Below, in pieces: positions 1 to 9,051 of a DNA stretch of 64,000 bases (its first letter is position 1; each line of letters begins with the position of its first letter). The notes beneath the pieces are model-generated. The model did not search any database. It worked only from the letters and a program-made list of their open reading frames with translations, and was not told the DNA's origin. The DNA lies in the NCBI RefSeq assembly GCF_000242635.2, contig NC_017770.1, positions 992,001-1,056,000 of the forward strand. The letters run 5' to 3'. A program made the translations under genes and the position numbers. The DNA comes from Solitalea canadensis DSM 3403. GTDB taxonomy: Bacteria > Bacteroidota > Bacteroidia > Sphingobacteriales > Sphingobacteriaceae.

Positions 1-116
1 TGGTAATGGGATCAAACGATCCGGGAAACAAAGCTGTTTTCATGCTGGATTTTAAAGTTCATCAAATAATGCAGCACAAAAAAGGAGAAAATTATCCAAA
101 TAAAAAACTTCTGTAA
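1..116 (+). CDS. 3' end of an unidentified protein gene (partial)
   Basis: The window opens inside a plus-strand reading frame that begins at nucleotide 3 and ends with TAA at 114-116. About 37 residues are visible, ending in a Lys/Asn-rich tail. The 5' part lies outside the window, so no family can be assigned. It converges on rsmD, which is read from the other strand. Confidence 0.4.
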   Translation, partial: VMGSNDPGNKAVFMLDFKVHQIMQHKKGENYPNKKLL

Positions 117-164
117 CTAAAAGGTTGAGATTTCCGGAATCGAAAATTCACCATAAGGATTCAC

Positions 165-701
165 TTACGCCTTCTCAAAAAAACTAAAAGTCGACTGACC
201 ATACTTTCTATTCGAAGAAAAATGAGGCTGGTTTTCCATTTGAATCATGGAGGCGTGTTCAATTACAAGCAGGCCATCTTCTTTAAGCAGGTTGCGTTCA
301 AACACACTTTTAGCAATTAGCTCTGGATTGGGCATATCATAAGGAGGATCTGCAAAGATGAGATCATACTGTACATTTTCTAATGCAAGGTATTTGAATA
401 CATCAGCTTTAACGGATTTAATGGTAGTAAGGTGATGCAATGCCGCTGTTTTCTTAATATAATCAACACAACCTGGAAAACGGTCCACCGACACAACAGA
501 AGGGCAGCCTCTTGATGCCAGTTCAAAGGAGATATTACCTGTTCCTGCGAAAAGATCTAAGGCTGTTATTTCGTCAAAATTGAATCGATTGTACAAAATA
601 TTGAATAATGACTCTTTAGAAATATCAGTGGTTGGTCGTACTGGTAAATTCTTTGGAGCTTGTAATCGTATACCCTTTAATCTACCGCCAATTATGCGCA
701 T
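165..701 (-). CDS. rsmD: 16S rRNA (guanine966-N2)-methyltransferase RsmD
   Basis: This 178-residue protein matches the RsmD family at full length. RsmD methylates N2 of G966 in 16S rRNA of the small subunit, using S-adenosylmethionine. The N-terminus carries the typical MRIIGG(R/K)xKG start. The SAM-binding LFAGTGN loop is at about residues 50-56, and the catalytic DPPY motif of N-methyltransferases is at about 118-121. The start codon overlaps the end of the upstream DUF3822 gene by ten bases, so the two are probably co-transcribed. This pairing recurs in Bacteroidota. Confidence 0.93.
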   Translation of the reverse strand: MRIIGGRLKGIRLQAPKNLPVRPTTDISKESLFNILYNRFNFDEITALDLFAGTGNISFELASRGCPSVVSVDRFPGCVDYIKKTAALHHLTTIKSVKADVFKYLALENVQYDLIFADPPYDMPNPELIAKSVFERNLLKEDGLLVIEHASMIQMENQPHFSSNRKYGQSTFSFFEKA

Positions 702-1531
702 AATTCAATGTTTAATAATGAATAAAAGCGATGCTGAGGAATCTGTGTCATAGCCGCGCTAAATCCAAGTCTGGTTGATAATTCGCCAAAATGCACTTTT
801 CTGAAATGCTGGTGAATTAAATTGTAAGCCACATCGCCTGGACGAATAGCGCCTAACATGAATACATGCAAATCTTTAGGATTTAAATCCAGTTGTTTGC
901 ATACAAACAAAGGGAAATAAATAAATTCATCATCTGTTTTGTACTCAAACCGATTGTAAAATTGAAGTTTACCATTACTAAATACAACTAATTGTATGGC
1001 TCCCTTGACTACATGAATGTACAGTAATTGTTTCTCAGTGTGACTGCTCTGGTTAATCAAGCCTTCTAATAGCGGGGTTCCTTCAAAATAGATTAACGCT
1101 CCTTCAAAGAAATGTGTAACAGTTCTTTGTAATCTTTCATCCAAAGTGAAAATCTGCTTTGCATTTAAAGATGGAACATCATTAACAAACACTTTGTTGC
1201 TTCTGTTTCTGAAGTGGAGTGAAGCATAGTCGTTAACACTTTTTAAGTCGAAGTATTCATTAGGAATAAGGGTATACTCCTGCGAAGGGACAATAATTCG
1301 AAGTTTGCCATAAAACTGAGTAAGCAGCTCATCGTTTACAATCAAATTATCATATTGATAAGAGTCTAAATTTTCATAATTAGCCAATGCAACGAATCGT
1401 CTTTTCGACGGATCGTAAACACAATAATTAAGGGCTGTTTCGGTAAACTTTACCGTTAGATAATATTTAGAAGCTTGTTTTATTTTAAACGCTTTATCAA
1501 CGATTTTGAACTGCTGTAGGTTTTGCTGCAT
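692..1531 (-). CDS. DUF3822 family protein
   Basis: This soluble protein of about 279 residues resembles the Bacteroidota DUF3822 family, which is often encoded beside rsmD. The family looks like an actin/FtsA-type fold, but its function is not established. No signal peptide or membrane segment is visible. I chose the ATG at 1531 (MQQNLQQF) over a start ten codons upstream, because the upstream extension is short, Cys-rich and unlike the rest. The gene overlaps rsmD and is divergent from the helicase gene at 1710, leaving about 180 bp for promoters. Confidence 0.72.
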   Translation of the reverse strand: MQQNLQQFKIVDKAFKIKQASKYYLTVKFTETALNYCVYDPSKRRFVALANYENLDSYQYDNLIVNDELLTQFYGKLRIIVPSQEYTLIPNEYFDLKSVNDYASLHFRNRSNKVFVNDVPSLNAKQIFTLDERLQRTVTHFFEGALIYFEGTPLLEGLINQSSHTEKQLLYIHVVKGAIQLVVFSNGKLQFYNRFEYKTDDEFIYFPLFVCKQLDLNPKDLHVFMLGAIRPGDVAYNLIHQHFRKVHFGELSTRLGFSAAMTQIPQHRFYSLLNIELCA

Positions 1532-1709
1532 AGTTTTTGGGCAATTCTCGCAAAAATACAATATAAAGTAACACTTTGGAAGTACAATATAGGTTTAGAT
1601 TGTTATAATCTTATGCTGAATTTGAAAATAAAAAAATAAGCTGATTAGAAACCCATATTATTGATCAGGTAAGTCTAAATTTGTAATTCAAAAAACAGCA
1701 GGTTAATTA

Positions 1710-3128
1710 ATGTTCAATACTTCCATACTCGAAAACGTTTTCCCACATCAACCTACTTTTCAGCAACAAGAGTTATTTAGACAATTACATGATTTTTTAA
1801 GGCAAAGAAGTAATAATGCAGTCTTTATTGTTCGTGGTTATGCTGGAACCGGGAAAACTACAGTGGTAAGTGCTTTAGTTAAGTTGTTGCCTTCTTATAA
1901 GTTAAAATCCGTATTACTGGCACCCACTGGACGTGCGGCAAAAGTGATTAGCTCCTACGCCGGCAAGGAGGCGTTTACAATTCATAAAAAAATTTATCGC
2001 AAGCGTGATGCAACGAGTCCTGTTTCTGGTTTTTCAAGATCAATAAATCCTCATACAGATACGGTATTTATTGTTGATGAGGCTTCTATGATCTCCAATC
2101 AGCAAGCGGATGGCGCCGATTTTTATGGCCAACAGCTATTGACTGATCTGTTGAATTATGTGTTCAATCAGAAAAATTGCAAGCTAATACTAGTAGGGGA
2201 TACCGCGCAGCTACCTCCAGTAGGTTTAAGTCATAGTCCGGCTCTGGACAAAGAATATTTAACTTCCCATTTTGACGTGGACGTAATGGAAGTAGAGTTA
2301 ACAGAGGTTTTACGTCAGCAACAACAATCAGGAATTCTGGAAAATGCAACCCGGATACGGGAATTGATCAGGGATGAGATAGAGACTTTTCCGCAGATAG
2401 TTACTAAAGGCTATCAAGATACATTCAGAATGAATGGAGAAAAAATGGTAGATGGACTTAATTATGCTTACGATAAATATGGTGTTGAAGATACATTGAT
2501 TATTACCCGTTCTAATAAAGGAGCCAATCAATTTAATCAACAGATTCGGGGGCGTATTTTATATCGGGAAGAAGAGATTTCAACTGGTGATTACCTGATG
2601 GTGGTAAAGAACAATTATTTCTGGTTACCCCAAGAATCTAATCACGCCTTTATTGCGAATGGTGATATTGCCCGGATTAAGCGAATAAAAGGGATTTCTG
2701 AATTGTATGGATTTCGGTTTGCCGAACTTACACTTGAATTTCCTGATTATCCGGATGAGCCAGAGTTAACCTGTAAGATTTTGGTTGATACATTAACTTC
2801 AGAAAGTCCGAATCTTAATTATGCTGATAGCAAGCGGTTGTATGAAGCAATAAGCGAAGATTATTCGCACATACCTAATAAACGCGAACGCGCACAAAAG
2901 CTAAAAGAAGATCCATATTACAATGCTTTGCAAGTGAAGTTTGCTTATGCAGTAACCTGTCATAAAGCTCAAGGCGGTCAATGGAAAGCGGTTTTTGTTG
3001 ATCAGGGTTACTTAACGGAGGAAATGGTTAATATGGATTTTCTTCGCTGGCTGTACACGGCTGTCAGTCGAACAACAACTGAACTTTTCTTTGTAAATTT
3101 TGGAGATCAGTTTTTTGAAGAGAATTAA
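1710..3128 (+). CDS. RecD/Dda-like SF1B DNA helicase (AAA family ATPase)
   Basis: This 472-residue protein has the ordered motifs of a superfamily 1B helicase. Walker A GYAGTGKTT is at about 43-51, Walker B VDEAS at about 122-126, and a GDTAQLPPV motif III at about 163-171. Near the C-terminus is a UvrD_C_2-type segment with TCHKAQGGQW followed by LYTAVSRTT. Relatives such as RecD2 and T4 Dda unwind DNA 5' to 3'. It lacks the long N-terminal region of RecD2, so it is closer to the short Dda-like Bacteroidota proteins. A TAAATTTG -7-like element lies at 1676-1683. No recB or recC is nearby, so a stand-alone repair or replication-restart role is likely. Confidence 0.8.
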   Translation: MFNTSILENVFPHQPTFQQQELFRQLHDFLRQRSNNAVFIVRGYAGTGKTTVVSALVKLLPSYKLKSVLLAPTGRAAKVISSYAGKEAFTIHKKIYRKRDATSPVSGFSRSINPHTDTVFIVDEASMISNQQADGADFYGQQLLTDLLNYVFNQKNCKLILVGDTAQLPPVGLSHSPALDKEYLTSHFDVDVMEVELTEVLRQQQQSGILENATRIRELIRDEIETFPQIVTKGYQDTFRMNGEKMVDGLNYAYDKYGVEDTLIITRSNKGANQFNQQIRGRILYREEEISTGDYLMVVKNNYFWLPQESNHAFIANGDIARIKRIKGISELYGFRFAELTLEFPDYPDEPELTCKILVDTLTSESPNLNYADSKRLYEAISEDYSHIPNKRERAQKLKEDPYYNALQVKFAYAVTCHKAQGGQWKAVFVDQGYLTEEMVNMDFLRWLYTAVSRTTTELFFVNFGDQFFEEN

Positions 3129-3149
3129 CTGAAGATCAATCTTCAGCAC

Positions 3150-3179
3150 TTGGGCGATTGTGTAATTCTTCTAACTTTG
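3150..3179 (+). promoter_or_regulatory. Bacteroidota-type promoter of the cyanophycinase gene
   Basis: A TTG (-33 element) at 3150-3152 and TAACTTTG (-7 element, consensus TAnnTTTG) at 3172-3179 are separated by 19 bp. The ATG follows at 3199, giving a very short leader. Confidence 0.6.
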
Positions 3180-3198
3180 AGAAACTATCTCGTTGTTT

Positions 3199-4050
3199 AT
3201 GAAGAAACTTGTATTATTTGGCGTTTTATTGTCGCTCCTTTCTACTCATTTAATTGCTCAACAGGTTCAATCGAAAGTTAAATTTCCTAAAGGGAAATTA
3301 TTCATTATAGGTGGTGGCGACCGTCCGGATGCACTTGTAAAACGGATGATAACTGAAGCTTCTCTTGAGGCGAATGATTATGTAGTTATTTTGCCCATGG
3401 CGAGTGAAGAACCCGACTCGGCTTATTTTTATGCTAAGAAACAGTTTGTGAACGCCGGTCTCAGAACGGTTAACTGTACAATTTCTACTAAACAATCACT
3501 TTCATCTTCTGCATTGGATTCATTGGCAAATGCTAAACTCATTTATATTTCCGGTGGGGATCAAACCCGTTTTATGAACTCCATTAATGGCTCGGCTGTG
3601 AGAGCTGTAATTGAGAAAGCGTACCTAAATGGGGCAATGATAGCAGGAACCAGTGCCGGTGCAGCCGTAATGAGTAAAGAAATGATCACCGGAAATGAAT
3701 TGCTGCACAAAGAATACCGGGCAACACCTCAGGTTATAGAAGATGGAAATATTGAAATAAAGGAAGGTTTGGGTTTACTGACTTCTGCTGTAATTGATCA
3801 GCATTTTCTAATACGCAGTAGGCACAACCGTTTATTAAGCATGGTGATAGAATACCCTTCAAAGAAAGCGATTGGAATAGACGAATCAACAGCTATTTTG
3901 ATCAAAAACGGATGGGCTGAAGTTGTGGGTATTTCGCAGGTAATTGTTTATCAAAATCCTACAAAATCAAAATCAGTAGGAAACAATAAACTTGGAGCAA
4001 AAGGACTGAAGGTTGATATCTATCTGCCAGGAGAAAAGTTTGCACTGTAA
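3199..4050 (+). CDS. secreted cyanophycinase-family serine peptidase (S51)
   Basis: This 283-residue protein starts with a classical signal peptide of about 20 residues (MKKLVLFGVLLSLLSTHLIA), so it acts outside the cytoplasm. The mature part has the peptidase S51 layout: an IIGGGDRPD start, an ISGGDQT segment at about 118-123, and the nucleophile elbow GTSAGAA with Ser at about 152. Cyanophycinases hydrolyse the beta-Asp-Arg polymer cyanophycin to dipeptides. In Bacteroidota the natural substrate may be another isopeptide-linked polymer. The ATG at 3199 was preferred to a TTG two codons upstream. It is convergent with the hexosaminidase gene. Confidence 0.85.
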   Translation: MKKLVLFGVLLSLLSTHLIAQQVQSKVKFPKGKLFIIGGGDRPDALVKRMITEASLEANDYVVILPMASEEPDSAYFYAKKQFVNAGLRTVNCTISTKQSLSSSALDSLANAKLIYISGGDQTRFMNSINGSAVRAVIEKAYLNGAMIAGTSAGAAVMSKEMITGNELLHKEYRATPQVIEDGNIEIKEGLGLLTSAVIDQHFLIRSRHNRLLSMVIEYPSKKAIGIDESTAILIKNGWAEVVGISQVIVYQNPTKSKSVGNNKLGAKGLKVDIYLPGEKFAL

Positions 4051-4491
4051 GGGGGTGCGGGTTGCGGGTTTCGAGTTACGGGTTTCTGGTTACGGGTTTC
4101 GAGTTTCGGGTTACGGATTTCGGGTTTCGAATTGTGTATTAGTTAGTTTATTAATTATTGGTTTTGGAATTGTTTAATTATTCACTCAAATTACTAGTTC
4201 AATAGGAAGATTGGTGAGAATATCTTGTTGATATTTATGTTCAAATCCCTTTTAAAGGTTGAACAATTTTTAGAGAGTTTTGCACCTGAAGGCGCAACGC
4301 TGTTGCGATCTTGTACTCCTACAACTTGAGTCAATCATTAAAAATTGATGAAAATAATTTATAAACAATTACTCTATAATTCGGAACCCTAAATCTACAA
4401 TCAATCCGTAACCCGAAATTCGTAATCCGTAACTCGCAACCCGAAACCCGAAATCCGTAACTCACAACCCGTAACCCGTGGCCCGCAACCC
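4051..4491. repeat. intergenic region with inverted arrays of degenerate GGGTTACGGGTTTCG repeats
   Basis: This 440-bp gap between convergent genes holds no gene. At its left edge (about 4051-4125) short degenerate units such as gggtttcgagtt and ggttacggatttc repeat head to tail. At its right edge (about 4375-4492) the complementary units (cccgtaacccg, cgaaatccgtaac) repeat. The two arrays are inverted, so transcripts could form a long imperfect hairpin that may serve as a bidirectional terminator. The middle (4140-4370) is AT-rich and shows nothing recognisable. The same repeat family recurs at 63706-63790. Confidence 0.7.
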
Positions 4492-6381
4492 TTAAGACGT
4501 TTGTCTCATTTTCTTATCAAGATCTTTAATTTTTAGCGTAACAATTTTCCCAATCTGTTTGCCATTTCTGTAAGTCACGGCTTTAAAAGTATCTGCACCT
4601 TTAGGAATCTCTAAAGGTTGTGAATAAAGTGGGTAGAAGCTATCTGGGTCAGGACCTTCAAACGAATAATAAATGTCAAGTCCGTTAACCTCGGCTGTTA
4701 CACTGATCAGGTAATTGCCAATATTGTTTTTATTAACTCTGATAATGGGATCGTAAGCACTTTTAGCGTAGTTAATCTCAGCTGCATCAAAGCGTTTAAA
4801 CTGAACTTCCATACGCTTGGTAAAATCATCCCAGTTGCGATTTTCCTGTGGTGTCCAAAAAACTTCAGAAAGGGCAAATGCACGGGGCCAAACCATGTAT
4901 TCGAGGTGACGATTATTTGGCACGTTTTCCGTCCACAAGTTTCCTTGACCGCCTAAAATAAACTTCTTATCAATTCCCTCCGGAACGGGGTTCAAACTAT
5001 AAGAAGTACTTAATCGATTCATTGAATAAGTTTTGTATTCACTGTCAGGATCACCCTGATATAAATCCAGGTAACAATATTTGTCGGGAGTCATAATTAC
5101 ATTGTGTCCCATGTTCGCGGCTTCAACGCCACCTTTTAAACCTCTCCACGACATTACCGTTGCTTCGGGCGCTAGGCCTCCTTCTAAAATTTCGTCCCAA
5201 CCGATCATTTGCTTACCCTTGCTGATGATCAATTGCTCCATGCGATGAATAAAATAGCTCTGTAATTGATCCAAAGATTGTAATGAATCAGTTTTCATAC
5301 GAGCCCGGCATTTTTGACATTTATCCCAATAGCCCTTATAACATTCGTCTCCTCCAATATGAATATATTTACCAGGAAACATGGATATCACTTCTGTTAA
5401 TACAGAATCCATTAGTTCAAAAGAACAATCATTTCCAATACATAGTGAGTTTTCCATTTTTTTATAGAATTTATCGCCAACGTTTGGTTTAAAATTTCCT
5501 CCGAAGCAAGATAATTCAGGATAAGCAGCTAAGGCCGCTAAACTATGTCCGGGTACATCAATTTCAGGCAAAATGGTAACGTTGCGGGCTGCAGCGTACT
5601 CTACAATTTCCTTAATATCTTCTTTGGTATAAAAACCTCCATAAGTAGTGAGTTCTCCATCATATTGCGGACTCTGGCTCCACCATTCGCCCATTCGAGG
5701 AGCTCTCCAGGCGCCAACTGATGTCAAGCGAGGGAAGCTTTTGATTTCGATCCGCCAACCCTGATCATCCGTTAAGTGCCAATGAAATACATTGTATTTG
5801 TATTTCACCATATTATCAATGTATTTTTTTACCAATTCTTTCGGAAAGAAATGCCGGCTTACATCAAGCATAAGTCCACGCCATGCAAAACGGGGATAAT
5901 CAGTAATCGTTACACAAGGAATAGTCCAAGATGCATAGGGTTGATTTTTTATACTATTGATTTTGGGAGGCAATAATTGAAGTACACTTTGCATGCCATA
6001 GAATAGTCCTCCGGTGGTATTTGCACTTATTTCAATGCAATTAGGGCTTACTTCTAAATGGTAGCCTTCGTTACCGATCACTGTGTCACGGATGCTTAGA
6101 ATATCGAACTTGATAAACTTGCCTTTACCCAAAAACTGATTTTCGTGAGCTATATCATTATTGAAACCGGTGGGAACCGCAATTGATTGTTTGAAAAGTT
6201 GCGCAATGTGTTTTCCGCTGTCAACATTATAAACTAAAATAGCATCTGGTGTTAAAGTGAAAGTACCGGATAATACTTTGGCTGAAACAGGTTTTGGAAC
6301 GATTGTGATTAGAGAATCCTGAGCATTGCTGACAGTACATATCAATCCCAGGGAAATTATAAACAGTAGTCTTTTAAACAT
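4492..6381 (-). CDS. beta-N-acetylhexosaminidase, glycoside hydrolase family 20
   Basis: This secreted 629-residue enzyme has a signal peptide ending about residue 20. An N-terminal GH20b-type domain runs to about 155. The catalytic TIM barrel begins around RGLMLDVSRHFFP (about 168). The substrate-binding WHLTDDQGWR lies at about 201-210. The catalytic pair HIGGDE gives Asp345 and Glu346. Family 20 enzymes release terminal GlcNAc or GalNAc from chitooligosaccharides or glycans through substrate-assisted catalysis. A C-terminal beta-sandwich extension of about 90 residues follows. It stands alone, with no SusC/SusD pair nearby, so it is not part of an obvious utilisation locus. Confidence 0.92.
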   Translation of the reverse strand: MFKRLLFIISLGLICTVSNAQDSLITIVPKPVSAKVLSGTFTLTPDAILVYNVDSGKHIAQLFKQSIAVPTGFNNDIAHENQFLGKGKFIKFDILSIRDTVIGNEGYHLEVSPNCIEISANTTGGLFYGMQSVLQLLPPKINSIKNQPYASWTIPCVTITDYPRFAWRGLMLDVSRHFFPKELVKKYIDNMVKYKYNVFHWHLTDDQGWRIEIKSFPRLTSVGAWRAPRMGEWWSQSPQYDGELTTYGGFYTKEDIKEIVEYAAARNVTILPEIDVPGHSLAALAAYPELSCFGGNFKPNVGDKFYKKMENSLCIGNDCSFELMDSVLTEVISMFPGKYIHIGGDECYKGYWDKCQKCRARMKTDSLQSLDQLQSYFIHRMEQLIISKGKQMIGWDEILEGGLAPEATVMSWRGLKGGVEAANMGHNVIMTPDKYCYLDLYQGDPDSEYKTYSMNRLSTSYSLNPVPEGIDKKFILGGQGNLWTENVPNNRHLEYMVWPRAFALSEVFWTPQENRNWDDFTKRMEVQFKRFDAAEINYAKSAYDPIIRVNKNNIGNYLISVTAEVNGLDIYYSFEGPDPDSFYPLYSQPLEIPKGADTFKAVTYRNGKQIGKIVTLKIKDLDKKMRQTS

Positions 6382-6504
6382 CCGAAAAAATAATCTTTTG
6401 ATTTAAGTTAGTCCGAAAATAGGCAAATTTAATAGTTTTCCTTGTTTGGAGCGTTGATAAAAGTCAATCTACAGCAAAAAATAAAACTAAAGTAAATAGT
6501 ATTG

Positions 6505-6535
6505 TTGCTAATTTAATTAGTATTTTGTAACTTTG
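6505..6535 (+). promoter_or_regulatory. promoter of the Y-family polymerase gene
   Basis: TTG at 6505-6507 and TAACTTTG at 6528-6535 with a 20-bp spacer match the Bacteroidota -33/-7 consensus. The start codon is at 6557. No LexA-like operator was recognised. Confidence 0.6.
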
Positions 6536-6556
6536 TTTCAACAAAACAGATGAGGC

Positions 6557-7837
6557 ATGAACCAGAATCGTATCAGTAAAGACGGACAAGCGTTAGTATT
6601 GTTTATTGATATGAACAGCTTTTTTGCAAGTTGCGAGCAGCAGGATAATTATTGGTTACGTGGTCGACCTATTGGTGTATGTGTTTACACAGGGCAATAT
6701 GGTTGCATTATAGCTCCATCGATAGAGGCTAAAAAAAGAGGTATTAAAACCGGAATGCGTTTGAATGAGGCTATTAGGATTTGTCCTGAATTGGTCCCTC
6801 TGGAAACTAATCCTGACAGATATCGGGGGTATCATGTAAAAATCATAAAAATACTAAAGCGTTACGCTGAGGATGTAATACCAAAAAGTATTGACGAAGC
6901 AGTTGTAAATCTTACTAATTATAAATTGATCTATGATGATGTGTCGGAACTGGCTAAAAAGATCAAAAAAGATATAAACCGTGAAGTTGGTGATTGGCTG
7001 AAATGTTCAATTGGTATCGCTCCCAATGCTTTTTTGGCCAAGCTCGCTTCCGGTATCAAAAAGCCAGACGGCTTAACTATTATTAATGAACAGAATATTG
7101 ATGAAGTGCTGGGTCGATTACAACTTGTTGATTTACCCGGAATCAGCAGTAACATGGCTTGGCGTTTACAAAAACATGGCATCAATAATCCTATTCAACT
7201 ACGGTATGCACAACCAGAAAAAGTGAAAAATGCTTGTCAGAGTGTGGTGGGTTTATATTGGCATTATCGCTTGAATTTTTCAGAGGTTGACCTTTCTACT
7301 CATGATTATAAAAGCATGCAGGCCATGCGGCAGATATCAGCATCACAACGGGAAAATGTAGAACAGGTAGAAGCCATATTGCTAACACTTTGTACGACGC
7401 TCGAAAAAAGAATGGTGCGACAGAATGTTCTGGCTAATGACATTTCAGTATCGATAAGGTATGAAGATGGGAGATGGGGAGATATGATCAAGCCAGGAGC
7501 TCCAATTCAGGAAGCTACTGAAATACTCCGGTTGATAAAGTTAAAAATGAAACAATCAGCGTTAAGAAGCGGCAGTGAATCGCTGTTGAATAATAAGATA
7601 ACTTCACTTGGGGTTGGTGTATTCAATTTTGTAGATGGTGATTTGGCTCAGTTTAATATGTTCGAAAATACTCTTCGGAAAGATAATTTACGGAAACTGG
7701 TGTATGATATTAAAAGCAAGTTCGGGAATGATAAATTGGTTAAGGCGGTTGAATTAACCAATGGAAAAGTACTGAAGGATGTGATCGGATTTGGGTCGGT
7801 AAAAGATCTAGATGAGGATTATATTATGCAACTGTAA
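6557..7837 (+). CDS. Y-family translesion DNA polymerase (UmuC/DinB-like)
   Basis: This 426-residue protein carries the Y-family catalytic signature. It has FIDMNSFFASCEQ at about 16-28, with Asp18 and the UmuC-type SCE, and SIDEA at about 111-115, with Asp113 and Glu114. A helix-hairpin-helix thumb region (LPGISSNMAWRLQKHGI) and a little-finger domain follow. These polymerases insert bases opposite damaged template. The SCEQ signature and the length favour the UmuC/ImpB subgroup over DinB. No umuD partner is adjacent, which is unusual for UmuC. It is preceded by a good Bacteroidota promoter. Confidence 0.87.
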   Translation: MNQNRISKDGQALVLFIDMNSFFASCEQQDNYWLRGRPIGVCVYTGQYGCIIAPSIEAKKRGIKTGMRLNEAIRICPELVPLETNPDRYRGYHVKIIKILKRYAEDVIPKSIDEAVVNLTNYKLIYDDVSELAKKIKKDINREVGDWLKCSIGIAPNAFLAKLASGIKKPDGLTIINEQNIDEVLGRLQLVDLPGISSNMAWRLQKHGINNPIQLRYAQPEKVKNACQSVVGLYWHYRLNFSEVDLSTHDYKSMQAMRQISASQRENVEQVEAILLTLCTTLEKRMVRQNVLANDISVSIRYEDGRWGDMIKPGAPIQEATEILRLIKLKMKQSALRSGSESLLNNKITSLGVGVFNFVDGDLAQFNMFENTLRKDNLRKLVYDIKSKFGNDKLVKAVELTNGKVLKDVIGFGSVKDLDEDYIMQL

Positions 7838-7931
7838 TTTATTTGTTATAGGTATAGTATTAATAATTACGTATTTATACTTAAAGATAAAATGTGTAAC
7901 TTAAATACTTTTGGATTACTAACCATTGCAC

Positions 7932-8360
7932 ATGAAACCTTTAAAACATCTTTTTTATATTTTTATAGTATATTTTAGCATAAGTTTTTGGGCTTGTAAC
8001 AGAGAAGGTGCACGTAATGTAGTATTGCCGTCAGCAGTTTATATTACTTACGCTGATGCCAAAGGAAATAATAATTATATTTTAAGTGATATTAAATGGG
8101 ATAACTACTCTCCTAATAAATATGTGCTCAATATTGATCTTCAAAATCTACCTATAAAACTTAATTATAATAAACTGGAAAATGCTTATCTGATGAAAAA
8201 AGTAAATGGTACTACTTTTTCAAAGATAAAGCTGGATGCTAAAAACTTTGATATAGAGTTTAAGAGTGATCAGTTAACTGTCTTTTATAATAATAATGAT
8301 AATAATATAGATGAACAGTTAGCCGCATTCGACGTAATCAGTTTTGAAGTTAGTCCTTAA
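7932..8360 (+). CDS. small lipoprotein of unknown function
   Basis: This protein of about 142 residues has a lipoprotein signal (hydrophobic run, then a WAC lipobox with Cys at about 22), so it should be membrane-anchored and periplasmic or outer-membrane. The mature part is Asn- and Lys-rich with alternating hydrophobics, suggesting a beta-sandwich, and matches no family I recognise. The ATG at 7932 was chosen over a TTG two codons earlier. The region is very AT-rich compared with its neighbours. Confidence 0.6.
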   Translation: MKPLKHLFYIFIVYFSISFWACNREGARNVVLPSAVYITYADAKGNNNYILSDIKWDNYSPNKYVLNIDLQNLPIKLNYNKLENAYLMKKVNGTTFSKIKLDAKNFDIEFKSDQLTVFYNNNDNNIDEQLAAFDVISFEVSP

Positions 8361-8470
8361 GCGTTCATTTTGCTAAAAGATTGATTCAATTTTTATGGAG
8401 AAATGCTATTTATTGATGCATGAAAATTGAAATAGTATAGCTAAATTCATTGAATTAAAATCGATAAACT

Positions 8471-9013
8471 ATGCTCGATAATCTTTTAGATCTCGTAAAG
8501 CAATATGCAGGAGATGCTATTGTAAATAACCCTGATATTCCGAACGATCAGAATGATGCTGCTATTGAAGCAACATCAAGTTCGATATTTAGCAGCCTGC
8601 AGAGTCAGGCAAGCGGCGGCGGGTTAGGAAATATTCTGAACATGTTTACAGGTAACGCTGGTAGTGGAGGAGCAAGTGCTGGTGCTATCGCCGGTGTAGC
8701 AGGTTCATTAATGGAAAAATTTGGGTTGGATTCAACTAAAGCACAAGGTATTGCTGCAACTTTAGTACCTCAGGTATTAAATAACCTGGTAAGCAAGACC
8801 AATGATCCTAATGATTCAAGCTTTAATCTGAACGGTATTTTAGGTTCGTTGACCGGAGGTAAAACTGATGGTTTGGACTTAACTAATGTGGTTACTCAGC
8901 TAAAGGGGAGTGACGGACAATTTTCCCTGGACGATATTACCAATTTATTTAATCAGCAAGGCGGTGATCAAGGAGGTGGTGGATTGATGGATAAACTTAA
9001 AGGCTTGTATTAG
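8471..9013 (+). CDS. Gly-rich helical protein, possibly DUF937-like
   Basis: This 180-residue acidic protein has no signal peptide. A helical N-terminus (LLDLVKQYAGDAI) is followed by Gly/Ser-rich linkers and a segment (AGVAGSLMEKFGLDSTKAQGIA) that resembles DUF937/YidB-type proteins. It ends in a Gly-rich tail and LMDKLKGLY. The function of such proteins is not established. It stands alone and shares a hairpin terminator with the convergent DUF4230 gene. Confidence 0.6.
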   Translation: MLDNLLDLVKQYAGDAIVNNPDIPNDQNDAAIEATSSSIFSSLQSQASGGGLGNILNMFTGNAGSGGASAGAIAGVAGSLMEKFGLDSTKAQGIAATLVPQVLNNLVSKTNDPNDSSFNLNGILGSLTGGKTDGLDLTNVVTQLKGSDGQFSLDDITNLFNQQGGDQGGGGLMDKLKGLY

Positions 9014-9019
9014 CGAAAA

Positions 9020-9051
9020 AAGAAGGGTTGTTTATTTAAGCAGCCCTTCTT
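9020..9051. terminator. bidirectional terminator
   Basis: The arms aagaagggttg (9020-9030) and cagcccttctt (9041-9051) form an 11-bp stem with one wobble. It is flanked by A-rich and T-rich runs and sits between the convergent gene ending at 9013 and the DUF4230 gene. Confidence 0.75.
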
